Part shown: positions 46,770-58,865 of the stretch, piece by piece
Numbering within the stretch: the first letter of the stretch is position 1
Layout of the letters: the number at the start of each line of letters is the position of its first letter
Assembly (NCBI RefSeq): GCF_030272615.1
Contig: NC_081410.1
Coordinates: 504,052,942 to 504,116,941, forward strand
Source of the DNA: Cryptomeria japonica
Taxonomy: Eukaryota > Streptophyta > Pinopsida > Cupressales > Cupressaceae
Direction of reading: 5' to 3'
DNA length: 64,000 nucleotides
Notes under the pieces: generated by a model
Told to the model about the DNA's origin: nothing
The model's database searches: none
The model's input: only the letters and a program-made list of their open reading frames with translations
Made by a program: the position numbers and the translations under genes

Positions 46770-48393
46770 TGTTAATCCTATGAGGATCTAGCTAATGTTG
46801 AGAGGGGGGGTGAATCAGTATTAAGACCATAAAAAATTAAACCCAAAATTAAACTTATATCAGATCTAAAACCATTTAATAAATATCTCAACTTCTTTAG
46901 TTTGATCTAACAACCTCTTTATCATATTTTCTTAATAGATTAATCAAATCATTTACCACATCTATCAATTCTTTCACCACTTAAGCAATCATATAGATTT
47001 GATTATTTAACAACTTATCTTATAAGTACTGGTAACCTTTGTTAAACCTCTAATAAAACATCAAAACCGATGTCTCATAAATAATGCATGAAATGAAACA
47101 TAAATAAGAAGATCACATGAAAAACTTTCCACACATGAACACCATATGTTTTTGACGTGGAAACCCAAATAGGGAAAAACCATAGTGGGAGTTGGCACCC
47201 ACAAATATTTTTACTCTTTTTAAGTATGCCTTGTTAGAAGCAGACCCTGTTAGGAGTCATCCGGTTAAGCGATTTGCCTAGCATCTTGGTTAGGAGATCG
47301 ATGATCTTTTAGGATCAACCTAGTGAGAGGATTTAACATTCTTTTGAGAGCTTCCCTATTAGGGGACTTAAATGTTTAAGGCATGTTAGGACCTACCCGG
47401 TTAAGGGATTTAACCTATTGCAATTATTAGGGAACAATAGTGAAAAAGTTATTTGTTTCTTGCACATCATAGCTTGCTTGATTAGATCTAGTTATGATCA
47501 ACACTCAACAACTCTGAAGAAGATCTCACACTTCACTTGGATGACTCAAGACATTCTCTAAGACCACGATCATAAACATCAACTATGCCATCCTAAATAG
47601 CCATCTCAACTAGGTCAGCCACTAAACCCTAATTACATCATGAATTTATAATACAAATCATAAGAGATCATCTCAGATCGATATACAAATCCTTTCACCA
47701 AATTACAATGCAATATCAATCATTGGTTGATCGTAACCCATCAAAAAATTCGATCTGTACCAAAGTCAAAACCTTAAAACACTCTACTAAGTGTTTCATT
47801 GTTTCTCAAAAAATTCTTCCTTGAATCATCCCAAAATAGTAATTAAATCATTCATGTGGGTTGTGTCATGTTACCACCTTCATGTAGACTAGTCATCGAT
47901 CACCACCATAACAAAAATCATTACCGGTTTGATGATTTCTGCACTGGTATTAAACCCTACAAAATTCTTAGCAGAACTTCATCGAAAATTTGAAACAAGC
48001 CTTTTGATAATATTCACAAGTTTTGGCTCCAGTCAGATACGCTTTTCCATGATACAAGCTCACCATATAAACCGCAAATCACCAATCATCGTCGATCGTC
48101 TGATTCAATCAAAACATCTCTGCTTTATCAGTTAAAGTCCTATTTCACATACTTTAGTTCTCTACTGGTAAACCTTGTCTTCTTGTAAACCAAATCACTT
48201 AGATGAAAAAACAAAACATCAGGAACATCATTTGACATCAGTTGTCATCAATGACAACACAAATAACTAATCATGTCATCTAATCACAAAATCTTAATCT
48301 CTTCATCACAAATAGACTTCTATCCTTTACCGGTGTAGTCATTAGTCTCCAATTGCATCACCTCATCTGCATTAGTTATACCAAATGCCAAGA
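46770..48393 (-). repeat. 5' LTR of C (1,624 bp)
   Basis: Pairs with 27237-28911. The outer end reads CCAAGA on plus instead of CCAACA, so the terminal TG of the element-strand start is mutated (TCTTGG). Perfect CTCCC follows. Contains the hairpin (47154-47190) and repeat-word region (47225-47435). Confidence 0.9.
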
Positions 48394-49109
48394 CTCCCAT
48401 TTTTAGGTCATTACCTCTCCCTCCAATTTATATGGTATAGGAGGGTATATAAACTATTTAGGGTATGGGTTTTAGGGAATAGGGTGGAGGGAGTTAGATA
48501 CCTAGGTAAGGAGGATATAGAGAGGTGGGGGAAGACAGAAGAGAATGAGAGATCTCATAAGGGAGAGTGATAAGAGGAGATAGGTAGAGAGGTGAGGGAA
48601 GATAGAAGAGAATGGGAGAGCTCATAAGAGAGAGTGATAAGAGGGGATGGAGAGAACTAGAGAGGGGATAGGTAGAAAGGTGAGAAACCTAGATGGTGAC
48701 AAAGAGGTGAGAGACCTAGATGGGGAGAGAGAGTGGTAAGATAGATAGATGGGGATATAAGAGGAGAAAAGTGATTACCTAGAGAGGGGAGGGAGAGAAA
48801 AAAACAAAGAGAAAGAGGGTTAAAGAGGGAGGAAGGGAGAGTTACACATGGAGCGAGTAAGAGACCTAGAGAGGGGAGAGGTAGATAGGTGAGGGAGAGA
48901 GAGAAAGGGGATAGGGAGGTAGGGAGAGAGGTGGAGAGAGAGGGAATGAACTAGAGAGGGGAGATATATAGAGGTGAGATACCTAGAGCATAGGGAGAGA
49001 GGGGTGAGAGGTCTAGATAGTGAGAGATAGATATGAGAGAGATAGAGGGGGAGAGAGGTGGGTAAGTAGATAGGGATAGACAGATAGAGAGGTAAAGAGG
49101 GAGGGATGG

Positions 49110-49143
<34 letters not shown>

Positions 49144-49525
49144 GAGTAAGGAGGAAAGATGAGGTAGGAAAGGAGAGAGGGTGGGAGAGACACAAAGAGG
49201 GGAGAGAGAAAGGGAAGTATCAGTAGAGAGAAGAGGAGGGAGGGAGGAAGAGGTAGACAACAAGTGACTGAAATTCCTAGAGAGGCGAGAGGTAGATAGG
49301 TGGAGAGAGAATTTCAAAAAGAGAGAGAGAAGGGTAAGGTGGAAAGGAGAGAGATGGAGAGGGAGGGAATAAACTAGAGAGGGGAGAGGTATAGAGGTAA
49401 GATACCTATAGCTTTGAGAGAGAGGGGTGAGAGACCTAGAGAAGCATGCTTCTCTAACTTTTTTCTTAATATCAATTAAATTTTTTAGGGAGAGATAAAG
49501 GTGAGAGACCTAGAGATTTATATGT
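48394..49525. repeat. Purine-rich tract of about 1.1 kb
   Basis: After the CTCCC TSD and a short AT part, the plus strand becomes almost pure A/G to about 49520. It is made of variants of ACCTAGAGAGGGGAGAGGTA and GATAGGTGAGAGA with irregular spacing, plus a (GA)n run at 49112-49142. Leu/Ser/Pro-rich open frames on the minus strand (48820-49317) are composition artefacts. Such mirror-like purine tracts can form triplex DNA; function unknown. Confidence 0.8.
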
Positions 49526-50500
49526 TAGACAAGCATTAAGTTGAGGATTAGAATAGTGATGATGAAGTGATGTTTTATAGATGGTCCTATGCATACTACA
49601 AGCTATTGTAGTATCTCTTTTGTTGTTCCTAAGTAAGAAAATGATGTTTCAAGGTGTTTTAGTCTTTGAAAGTTGATGAAGTATGTGAATGCAAGAAATT
49701 ATGTTTTAGACAGTCTAGAAGAATTCTCCACATTCCTTTCCATTTGTAGATGTCGCCTTGTGGTTTTGGATATAGTAATTATGCTCTATGAGCATTGTAC
49801 TTCTATCTTTTCAAGTCTTTGGTATTGTAGCTGATGTTTTTGGTTAAGGTGGTATGTTGGTAGTTTGATGGCTAGTTGGATTAGTTTAAAGAATTCTCTG
49901 CATTGCTCACATTTATGTCTCTATTGCTGCAATTTGGAGGACATTCTTTAGCCTTCTATGTAGTGTCTCAGTTCATATTTTAGTTGATGAAGTGTTCTAG
50001 AAGTGTGTTTATCAATGTCTTATCTCTTGACTATGTTTCCTGACAGTTCCATAATGAAGTGATCTATACCATTTTATTTTTTCTAGCCTATCTTGGCTTG
50101 GTAGTATGAAATATGTGTTTGGAAGTGTTGATGGATGTGCTAGGAATGTGTCTATGTGGTCTACATGATGTTGGTTTCTCTTTGGTGCCACATTGTGTCT
50201 AGTGCTTATTTTTAGGGTAATTTGTTGTTATCTAGCCGATAGGGCATGTTCTTTTTCTTTTGTTATATGTTTTGGTCTCTATGACAAAATTGGAGTTTGT
50301 GTTGAGTTTTATTTGGGAGATGTGTTTTTGGGCTGACTAGTTAAGGGTTACATATTTCATCTACACGTTACCCTATTTTTGACATAAGAGGATGTGTACC
50401 AATATGTGTGATGGTTGGGATTAAATTGGATCATGTAATATAAGATGTTTTACATCCTCCCTATCTCTTGGATAGGACCTTTATCACCACAATTATGTTT
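49526..50500. other. Unassigned, no gene seen
   Basis: T/G-rich sequence without a credible reading frame, repeat or RNA gene that I can name. May be decayed LTR sequence upstream of the fragment at 50500. Confidence 0.4.
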
Positions 50501-51005
50501 TGTGGCTAACTTAGTGGTATCATTTCGTGTCCCCTATTTTGACTGACCTAATTGATTTTTTAGGTCATGCAGATGGTATAAATAGAAGATCATTTCATTT
50601 GTGTGTAGTGTTGATTTTTGAAGCAGTAAGAGTGTGTGATGAAAGTATTGGAGCTAAATTGCCAAGTGGTTGCTTGAGGAAATGAGTCAAGAGCAACTAC
50701 ATTTAGGTAGATTGTTGGATATTATAATGTTGAAGGCTTATTCATTGTAATTGGTATTTTCATGTATATTTCTCAAAAATAGTGAGTCTTCTTAGTGAGT
50801 CCTTTGTTAGTGAACCTTAGTCTACAATTCCTTCCAAGAATAGTGAGCTTCCATGGGCAGTGTGCCCTAAAATAAATTTTAATACTGTTGAATATAGTGT
50901 GAGTTAGCTCTCACTATGGTTTTTCCCTTCTTGGATTTTCCACATAAATTTGGGGTTCTCTTGTGCATGTGTGTTCACAATAGAAAAATACTCTTTCTAG
51001 TTTGT
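50500..51005 (+). repeat. Probable decayed copia LTR fragment
   Basis: Has TATAAATA at 50577-50584 and, about 335 bp later, CACTATGGTTTTTCCCTTCT then TGGATTTTCCACATAAA (50912-50950). This matches the hairpin motif found in every copia LTR here. No TG/CA ends, PBS or TSD were found. Confidence 0.45.
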
Positions 51006-51059
51006 CAAGCAGTGAAAGCAGTGCCAAATTCATGGGAACTTGATACATGTACCAACCAA

Positions 51060-51970
51060 ACAAATTCAACCACTCATCACACTATGGCCCTTCTACCAAT
51101 AGGGACTAGGCTTAGTAGGATAGATATACCCATCTTCTTCAAATGGTCACAAATTTATCATTATAGAAACTAATTAATTCACCAAGTGGGTTGAGGATAT
51201 ACCTCTCATCACTACAATAGGCAAAAAAAATTTCCATGTTCATTTTTAATTACATCGTTTGTAGATATGGGATCCCTACGGCCATTGTGATAGACAACGA
51301 AAAAAAATTCAAAATAAAGGATGTTACAGAGCTCTGTCATAAGTTCCATATCACACAAAACTTTTCTACTATATATTACCCCCAAGGGAATGGGTAGGAG
51401 GAGGCAACAAACAAGAAACTATTTAAAATCTTGAAGAAAATAGTAAATGATTCCAGCACAGATTGGCACATTCAAGTGAACCTTGTTTTGTGGGCCTATA
51501 ATACCCACATTTGTACACCAACTAGAGCCATCCCGTATTCACTTGTGTATGGGTCGTAAGTTGTACTACCAATCTAATTTCAATTTCCTTCCCTTAGGAT
51601 ATCATTGAAGGGATTAGTATCAAATGAACAATACATGATATCTAGGCTACAAGAATTGGAGTTGCTAGATGAGCACCAACAACAAGCACTGGATCACCTC
51701 GGCATCTACCAACTGAGAATGTCCAAGAGCTACATCTACAAAGTCAAGCACAAATAATTCCAAGTAGGTGATGTCATCTTGAGAGAGATTCATTAAAACC
51801 AAAAAGATCGAATCAAAAAAGGAAAATTAGAAGCAAATTGGCTAGGCCCCTTCATAATTGTAGCTGCCTATAAATCATGGGCATATCAACTCTCCACTCT
51901 AGAAGGAGACATTCTTGAATAACCTATCAATACCTAGTATCTCAAAAGGTTTTATGTATAAGAATTTCCA
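51060..51970 (+). pseudogene. Ty3/gypsy integrase remnant (element E)
   Basis: Pieces in order: NGHKFIIIETN, stop, FTKWVEDIPL; RYGIPTAIVIDNEKKFK (second Asp); STIYYPQGNG-stop-EEATNKKLFKILKKIV (Glu region); DWHIQVNLVLWAYNTHICTPTRAIPYSLVYG; ELDEHQQQALDHL-like helix; KGKLEANWLGPFIIV (GPF module); and YLKRFYV. The pattern fits Athila/Tat-like gypsy integrases rather than the chromovirus B. The first Asp position reads GLGLVG, so Asp appears lost. It has many stops. It is the oldest-looking coding remnant and hosts F. Confidence 0.82.
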
Positions 51971-52135
51971 AAAAATTAAAAATTAAAAAAAAAGTGAAAA
52001 ATATAAATAAAAAAATCATTATGGTGAAAACCTAGCAAACAAGCACCTTGTGACACACAAAAAAAAGAGAAAAGTCACAAAATAGCAAAAAAAACAAAAA
52101 AAAAAATTGCAATAAAAACAAGTGGTGAAAACCTT
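51971..52135 (+). other. 3' part of element E, left of F
   Basis: A-rich noncoding sequence with GTGGTGAAAACCTT at its end. Sequence after F starts ACCTTAAAAATGGGCGC, so the two join as one E stretch. Confidence 0.6.
52131..52135. other. Target-site duplication of F, left copy
   Basis: ACCTT here and ACCTT at 56815-56819, perfect. Confidence 0.9.
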
Positions 52136-55100
52136 TGTGAGGCCCTACCTCGACCCATCCTAGCATTTCAGTGATTTTCTTGTTGGAACTATTATGGATG
52201 CTTTATTTTTATGCATTATGGATATAGAACTCTATATGATCCCAAGATTGGATAACATTGATATATTGATGCTTCATTTCTATGCATTATGGATATAGAA
52301 TTTTATATGATTCTAGGATAGGATAAGATTGAGATGGTGTATGTCATTTATTTGATTTGCAGGACTTTATTATGGTGCTAGAAATATGATGCATATCTTA
52401 TGAATGGGTTAAATTTATAAGGATTATGATAAATTGCTTATCTGGAGTGCTTTTGATATGTGGTAAAATGATTTGTATGATGTCAATTGTATGTAGAGTG
52501 ATTGATTTGTATTCTTATTTATATGTTTAATATTATATAAGGTTATTTGGGAATTACTAATGTGTAATTGAGATGCGCAGGAAAATTATCCATGTGACCA
52601 TGGAAACATTATGGAGAATCAAGCCTAGACCTATGCATGTTCGTAAAACCAGGGGTTGTCTATTTGGAGAGACAACACCCTGTATGTATCATATTTTATT
52701 CATAAACTTAAATGTTTGCATGTGTGTTAAATTGTATTTATTAATTTGTTTAAATCCTACAAGAGACAATTTCCATGCGTGTATTTGTGATGTGGAATTC
52801 TTTTTGTAGTGTCACTTGACACATATGTTGTATGTTGAGTTGGCATTGTCATGTCACATTTTGAGAGATTTATTTTACCTATGATATATTTCCAAATTAT
52901 CCTTGAAGGTCCCAAGTAAATCTAGGATAGTGAGCCATTAGGAGGGTCAACTCAGAGTTGACCCGTAGGTAAACTTTGGGTGGACTTTCAAAGGGTTAAA
53001 CCAACTCCTAGAGTCAGTTTTGGAGCATTTTTAATGGGCCTCATGGTGTACCTATGGGTGAAGGCCAAATTTGACAATGTTTCCACTCCCTAGGACTTGT
53101 TTAACCTCCCCAAAAAGTGGATTTCCCAAGATGGCCGAAATTCATCTTTAGGAGAGCCATTCTTGGTTAGATAACCTTCTTGGTATGTGTCATTCCTTTT
53201 CCCCATTCCATTCCCCTTTTTGAGGTGCCTTGGTTAGGGAGTGTGTAATGCCTAGGGAAGACCAGCCAATGCAAGCTCTCACTCTACCTAAGAGGTTTGG
53301 AAAGAGTGAGAGAAGCCTTCTTAGGCAAAGAATTAAGACTTAGGAAGTTAATCACCCACTCTCCATCTTTGGAGATGAGATCTTGCAGTTTTGAAACAAG
53401 TTTAGGATAGAAAATTTTGGCTAAGTGTTGAAGAAAAGAAGTGTGGATTTGGGCTTCTCTTCTCCAAACTATCCCTTGTAAACCCTTGGCAGATTCAAGG
53501 TTGGTTCAATCTCTTACTTGTATATTGAAACTTTTCTTTTGAAGGTTGCTTAAATGTAGTTGTTCTCTTCCATGGTGTTTTATTTGTGAAAATATATATA
53601 TGTGATCTTTCTCTTATTTTTGTTATGCATTTTCTTGTGTTTTGGGAGTATCCAAGGCCATCTTACCCTGGGAGGTTAGAATGGTCTTGGGGGTGGAAGG
53701 TTGTTTGAAAACCTTAGAGTGAGAGACTCTCTTTAAGAGAGTGATCTCAAGGGTTTGTTTATGTGACCCTTGCTGCATAGTTTTGTTTATGCATTTGGGG
53801 GTCATAAGGGGAGAAATTATGGCATGTATGCCTTGGGGATCATAAGGATGTTGGGTCAAGATGGACTTGTGTTGTGTTCTTGGTTTCCATGAGATGGCTT
53901 GTGATCTACTATCTTATAGTTCTCCTCAAGGTACTTGGTCCACTTCCACCCATGTAAAAATCACATTATGTGATGAAGTTCAGCCTTGGGATGGAGATGT
54001 GTTTGTTTTGAGCTTTTCCTTTGCTTGTTTATGTATTGTTTGAGTGTAACCCATCTAGGTCTTCGTTCTCCAAGCTCGGGGGTGGCTTCTAGTAAGCCTA
54101 GGTTTGGAGGTGAGCCCTCCATGGTCACAACCTTAAGATTTTGTATTGCAGGTTGCTTTGGGAAGGATTGAAGGGAAAACTTGGATATGGTCTTGCTGAT
54201 TCTATTTTAGTTGCAAAAAAAAAAAGGGAAATATAATATTGTATTTCAGTTGTAGAAATGAAAGAGAAGAGTTTTATGTTGTATTTATTTTGAAAATGAA
54301 ATGTATTATTCAAAAAGGCTTACCATGTAATGTAGTGTATTTTACTAGAGATGTTGATCTTTTAAGTAAGGAGAAAGTATTTTGAATAAATTCTGTAATG
54401 TTAATGTTGTTGTCATTTATTTGAAATTTGTCATTTTCCTTCTAAATGATACAATAAATTTAGATAGATAAGTTAATTTATTTCAAAGAAAGCATGAATG
54501 TTAGTAAGATGGAAATAACATTTAGTCCTAGTTATTTAGATCTTAGTGCAAAAATATGGTTAAAAAAAGATATTAGAGGAATAATAGGTTTGCATTCTTA
54601 AAGTTTTTAAATGATTTCTAGACTATTATAAGGCTGCTATAATTTTATTTATTTATGTCAGTTATTCAAAAAAAAATGCAGAAAGTTAAGGTAGACAAAT
54701 TTATCTTTTCCTATAGTTAACTATTAGAAGTTTACAATGAAAAGAAATGCATTTAGTTAAATCTGTTAGTTTTTAGAAAATCTTCTTTTATGTGATTAGA
54801 AAAAAAAAAATATACAGATTTAGACATAGCAGAGAAATCTAGAAATATAGATAGATAAGAAATGAAAGAAACAGATAACTATTGTGTTTTTGTCCTATTT
54901 TTCTTTCTGTCAGCTATTAATTTATTTTATTACTATATAAAAAAAAGGGAATACAACAAAAATAAATCTAATACATGACTAATAGATTTATGTCTATTTT
55001 AAATGAAGAAAGAAAATTGCGATATGTTTATCATGCTGTTAAATCTAACAGTCCTAATAATTTTAATGTTGCATATTCAAAATCTATTTAACCTAACTTA

Positions 55101-55248
55101 ATGAATATTTGTATACATTATTAACTAGATCACACTTTACATCAATTTAAAAAGAAATGAAATATATATCTTTTTTTTAATGCTGTCATTATTCTATTAT
55201 TTCCTGCATGTCAAAAAAAAAGAGAGAGAAATCTTAAAATCTAATCCT

Positions 55249-55368
<120 letters not shown>

Positions 55369-55394
55369 AAAAAAAAATTATAAAATTTTTTTTG

Positions 55395-55600
55395 TTAACC
55401 CTAGAACCCCCTGTGGGTCACCCCGGAGCCAAGGGCTCCCACGGGTTGGGCGGCGCGGTCCCTCTATGGGCTGCGACCCATAGAGGCATCGAGGCACCAT
55501 TATGGGCCGCGACTTGCAGGGGCGGCCGTGGCTATCACTGCGGGTCGCGACACGCAGTGGCCCCGGTGCCACTACGGGTGGCGTAAACCCTCCCCACTGT
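55395..55600. repeat. GC-rich palindromic array in F
   Basis: Units of about 37 bp start near 55459, 55496 and 55533, with a partial one near 55570. Two clear stems are CTCTATGGG-CTGCGA-CCCATAGAG and CACTGCG-GGTCGCGA-CACGCAGTG, each followed by a GC-rich segment. Same design and relative position as the B array, but the sequence is different. Confidence 0.8.
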
Positions 55601-55787
55601 GCCCTCTCTCTCCACAGTGCCACCTCCACTCCAAACCTGCTGCCCCTGTAAAATAATATCTGCTGCCATGGTTCGGTCGCGACCCCCATCGAACCCCCCT
55701 GCACACACAAAACACACACACAAAAAAGGGGGGGGGGGTAAACCCTAGCATAAAAAACAAAGAGAGCTTGAGCATGAAGTGTAAAAT

Positions 55788-55885
55788 ATGCAACCCTAAC
55801 CCATATTCAGGTTAGGGTTAGCATATAAAATTTAAAGAGGAAAATAGGAAATGCAACCCTAGCCCATATTCGGGTTAGGGTTAGC
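55788..55885. repeat. Two copies of an AACCCTAACCC/GGTTAGGGTT hairpin
   Basis: CAACCCTAACCCATATTCAG then GTTAGGGTTAGCAT (55791-55824), and a near copy at about 55853-55886. Each can fold on itself. They resemble telomeric words only by chance, since they lack tandem TTTAGGG. Confidence 0.75.
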
Positions 55886-56814
55886 ATTTAGAAAAGAAAT
55901 GTAAATTATTAGAGTTGATAAATAAAATTTAGTAGAGAAATAACTCAACCCTATTTAGGGTTTGAGGTTTAAAAATATTAGTTAAAGAGGGGGGAATTCT
56001 TTTTAAAGTTTGAAAAATAATTTCCCTCCCATTTAATTAGAGCCAAGTGGGGAATTTAATTATAACTCCCTATTTGACTAAGGTGAAGATTAATTTATTT
56101 TAATATTCTTTTTATCAACGCATAATTTAAAATGGGGGTTAATCTTATATGGATATATTAATTCGCAATTATCGATCTAATTTTAATGACTAGGGTTATT
56201 ATATAGTTATTGTTCATATTTAATTAAATATGGACGTTAAGTTATATTTAATTTGGGGGAAATTATTAATGAATGTTAATAATTGATTTATGTGAAATCT
56301 TGCCTGTGAGGTCAATTTTGGCCAAGAATTTAATAGTCGAAAATTTGAAGGTTTAGGAGATTTAAAATTGACTTTAATATAAAATATATTTATTTAGCAA
56401 ATATCATTATTGAACTAGTTAACCTTATGGGCTATATTTAAAAAGTGAATTTGCATGCATCCAATTAATTAATTTTAATTTAAGATAACATTATCATTAT
56501 TTTAATTAGCCTGGAATATTTTAAATACAATCGAGATATTTAAATATCTTTCGACTTTAATAAGTGGAAAATTAATTAGGTTGATTAGAATAATTAATTA
56601 TGTTGTGATGACCCTCTTAGGGAATAATTAGTCGTCACTAATTATTGTCGCTATATTGATTAAGTTAATTATTTCAACTTTAGTAAACAATTCTATTTAC
56701 CCCTTAGTTAAGACAAAAAATAATTGATTTCATTTTAATGTAGATTATATGATGGGTTTATGTTGTCAAAAAAAAATTGTTGTTCCATTTTTGCCCTAAA
56801 GTTTGGGCATGACA

Positions 56815-57303
56815 ACCTTAAAAATGGGCGCTACTTATCTTAATCGTCTTCTCAATCTATCAAGGCGGTTGTATTCAGTCAAATGCATGTCCATACCTAT
56901 GCATTTTCATCCATCTCATTTGATTATGCTAGCCATCAACAACTTACCCACATCAACAAGAAGCTTTTAAATAAATGCAACTTTTGGATACACTTAGTGT
57001 AGTCACTATCCTTAATTGTCCAGAAAACCTTGCAATCAATGTTCAACCATGGCTTGGTGATCAATGTATATATCCATGAATCAGTATGTTTGTAATTGGG
57101 GCTAAAATCCAGACCTTATCATCCTTCATTGAGCATATCAAAGAAACAGAAAAGAGCAGACAACCAGAATCAACACAAGAATCAAAATCACAAAAGAGTG
57201 AACCTAAATCAAACCCAACATCAAAAAATACAAAATAAAAAATGATCAAAAACAAAAGGAAGTGAAGAGAAATGTGTTGACATTATAACAGACAAAGGGA
57301 GAT
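56815..57303 (+). other. 3' part of element E, right of F
   Basis: Noncoding continuation of E (GGGCGCTACTTATCTTAATCG onward). It ends in GACAAAGGGAGAT immediately before the H LTR, a sequence that looks like a copia polypurine tract (see findings). The stretch 57120-57290 is A-rich without a gene. Confidence 0.5.
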
Positions 57304-58800
57304 TGTTGGCATTTCAATAAGGATATTGAGAAGGTCGTTGATGATTATGGATATAACTGATTAAGGATGTTTACTGTCTTAATATTATTATTTTGTCATT
57401 GATGTCAAGAAATTGATTTACTAATTCAGTATGATGTTGCCATATCTTAAGAAGTATGATTTGATGAGTATAAAGATGTCGGTAAAAGACATAAAGAATG
57501 TGATGAATAAGGAGGAATAAGTTATTCAATGGGCAACTATTACCGAGTTAGACAATGATGAGATCATGATGTTTTGATTGTTTTGATATCCTACATATGT
57601 TGTTGATTGTAAGGTTGATACTATACTATGTTACCGAGCAAAGAACCTAGTCGGTAAACCCTAAGGAACCTAGTCGGTAAACCCTAAGGTTATCGCTATC
57701 GGTTAATGAAGGCAGAATGTCTACTGAGTGAAGTTTAGTATTTACTGAGTTGCAACTGAGTAATAACAGAATGCATTGAATGAATAAAAGAATTATTTAA
57801 TGAAGGAAGCTAATGAACTGGCTATGATTAAATGATTGGTATGTCGTGAATGAAGTTTGTTAAAGAATCTATGGCAAAGGAAAATCGATAGGAAGATCTA
57901 TAGCTCAGATTGAACCACAATACCCTAGCACAAGTTCCAAGAAATGTATGCAAGTTTCAAGAATGGGTAAAACATTTTCAGATTGAAGGATACATTGAAC
58001 CTAGTCAAGCTTGAAGATTTGATGGCTATGATTGATCATGGGAAATGTGATCAAGGAGATTAAGCGGTTGGAAAATTGCTTGTAAATAATGAACTATTGA
58101 TAAACAATGTATGCGGGCAAGTGTATTTATAGGGATGCTACATAGTGATTACCGAGCATAGAAGCTTGAAGACCTATTTGAATAATAGAGTATAGAGCCC
58201 AGCAGATGGACAAGATAAGTCCTATGACTAGATTGTATTGACCAAATAAGAATTTGCTTTAGCATTTTAGATGTGAAGTTGCAGATAGATTTTTATTACT
58301 GTTATTTTGTAAAGTGATAGAAAATCTCTTAACCGAGTGGACTTAACAGTCTTATTTGTAAAACCCTCTAGCAAGGTGACATTTTGATTTAGTGTTTGAA
58401 ATCCTTTAACAAAGTCACTTCTAACAAGGTGAAGATCCTAACAGATCTGAGGGAAATCCCTTAACTGGGTCACATCTAGCAATGTGTTTTTAATCTTTAA
58501 CAGGATTTGCTTTTAACCGAGCATACTCTAGAAGAGTATATTTCTTAGTGGTTCCAAAATCCCATAGTGGTTTTTCCCTATTTGGGTTTCTACATAAAAT
58601 CTGGTGTTATGAGTTTTATGGTGTTTATATGCTTTTGAGTTTGCATGCTTAGCAGTTTTTGTTATATTACTAAAGTATATGTTACCGAGGTTGAATCTAT
58701 TGTTTTTTTGGAAGATTCAGTTTGTATGATTCACCCCCCCCCCCCCCTCACATCTTATTAGCTTGGCATCTATACTTAACATTAAGTATCAGAATTATCA
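57304..58800 (+). repeat. 5' LTR of H (1,497 bp)
   Basis: TGTTGGCATTTC to AGAATTATCA. Contains a 23-bp tandem duplication GAACCTAGTCGGTAAACCC(TAAG) at about 57645-57690, TATTTATA at 58123-58130, repeat words (58320-58530), the hairpin GTGG-T5-CCC-TATTT-GGG (58566-58594) and GATTCAC followed by a C-run of about 14 (58730-58747). Confidence 0.93.
58123..58130 (+). promoter_or_regulatory. TATA-like box in H LTR
   Basis: TATTTATA in GTGTATTTATAGGG, upstream of the hairpin and repeat words; a candidate promoter only. Confidence 0.35.
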
Positions 58801-58802
58801 AT

Positions 58803-58814
58803 TGGTATCAGAGC
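58803..58814 (+). promoter_or_regulatory. Primer-binding site (H), perfect
   Basis: TGGTATCAGAGC, two bases after the LTR, followed by TTTGG; an exact initiator Met-tRNA complement. Confidence 0.93.
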
Positions 58815-58865
58815 TTTGGACTCCAGAAGAAAAAGATTAAAGGCACTTGAGGAAAAGATCTAAAG

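Larger units (their letters stand above)
27237..48393 (-). mobile_element. Element C: copia element split by D and G
   Basis: Minus-strand Ty1/copia element. The 5' LTR is 46770-48393 and the 3' LTR 27237-28911, with a perfect CTCCC TSD. Without D and G it is about 7.85 kb. Gag lies on both sides of G, integrase on both sides of D. The LTRs differ at roughly 25 of the first 240 bases (about 10%), the most of the pairs here, fitting its position as the host of two later insertions. Its proteins are the closest relatives of A in this window. Confidence 0.92.

Noticed and set aside
48820-49317. 165-codon Leu/Ser/Pro-rich open frame on minus
   Set aside because: Produced by the purine-rich tract; three overlapping frames are open in the same place and none has a domain.
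55791-55886. Interstitial telomere repeats
   Set aside because: Words are GGTTAGGGTT hairpins, not tandem TTTAGGG.
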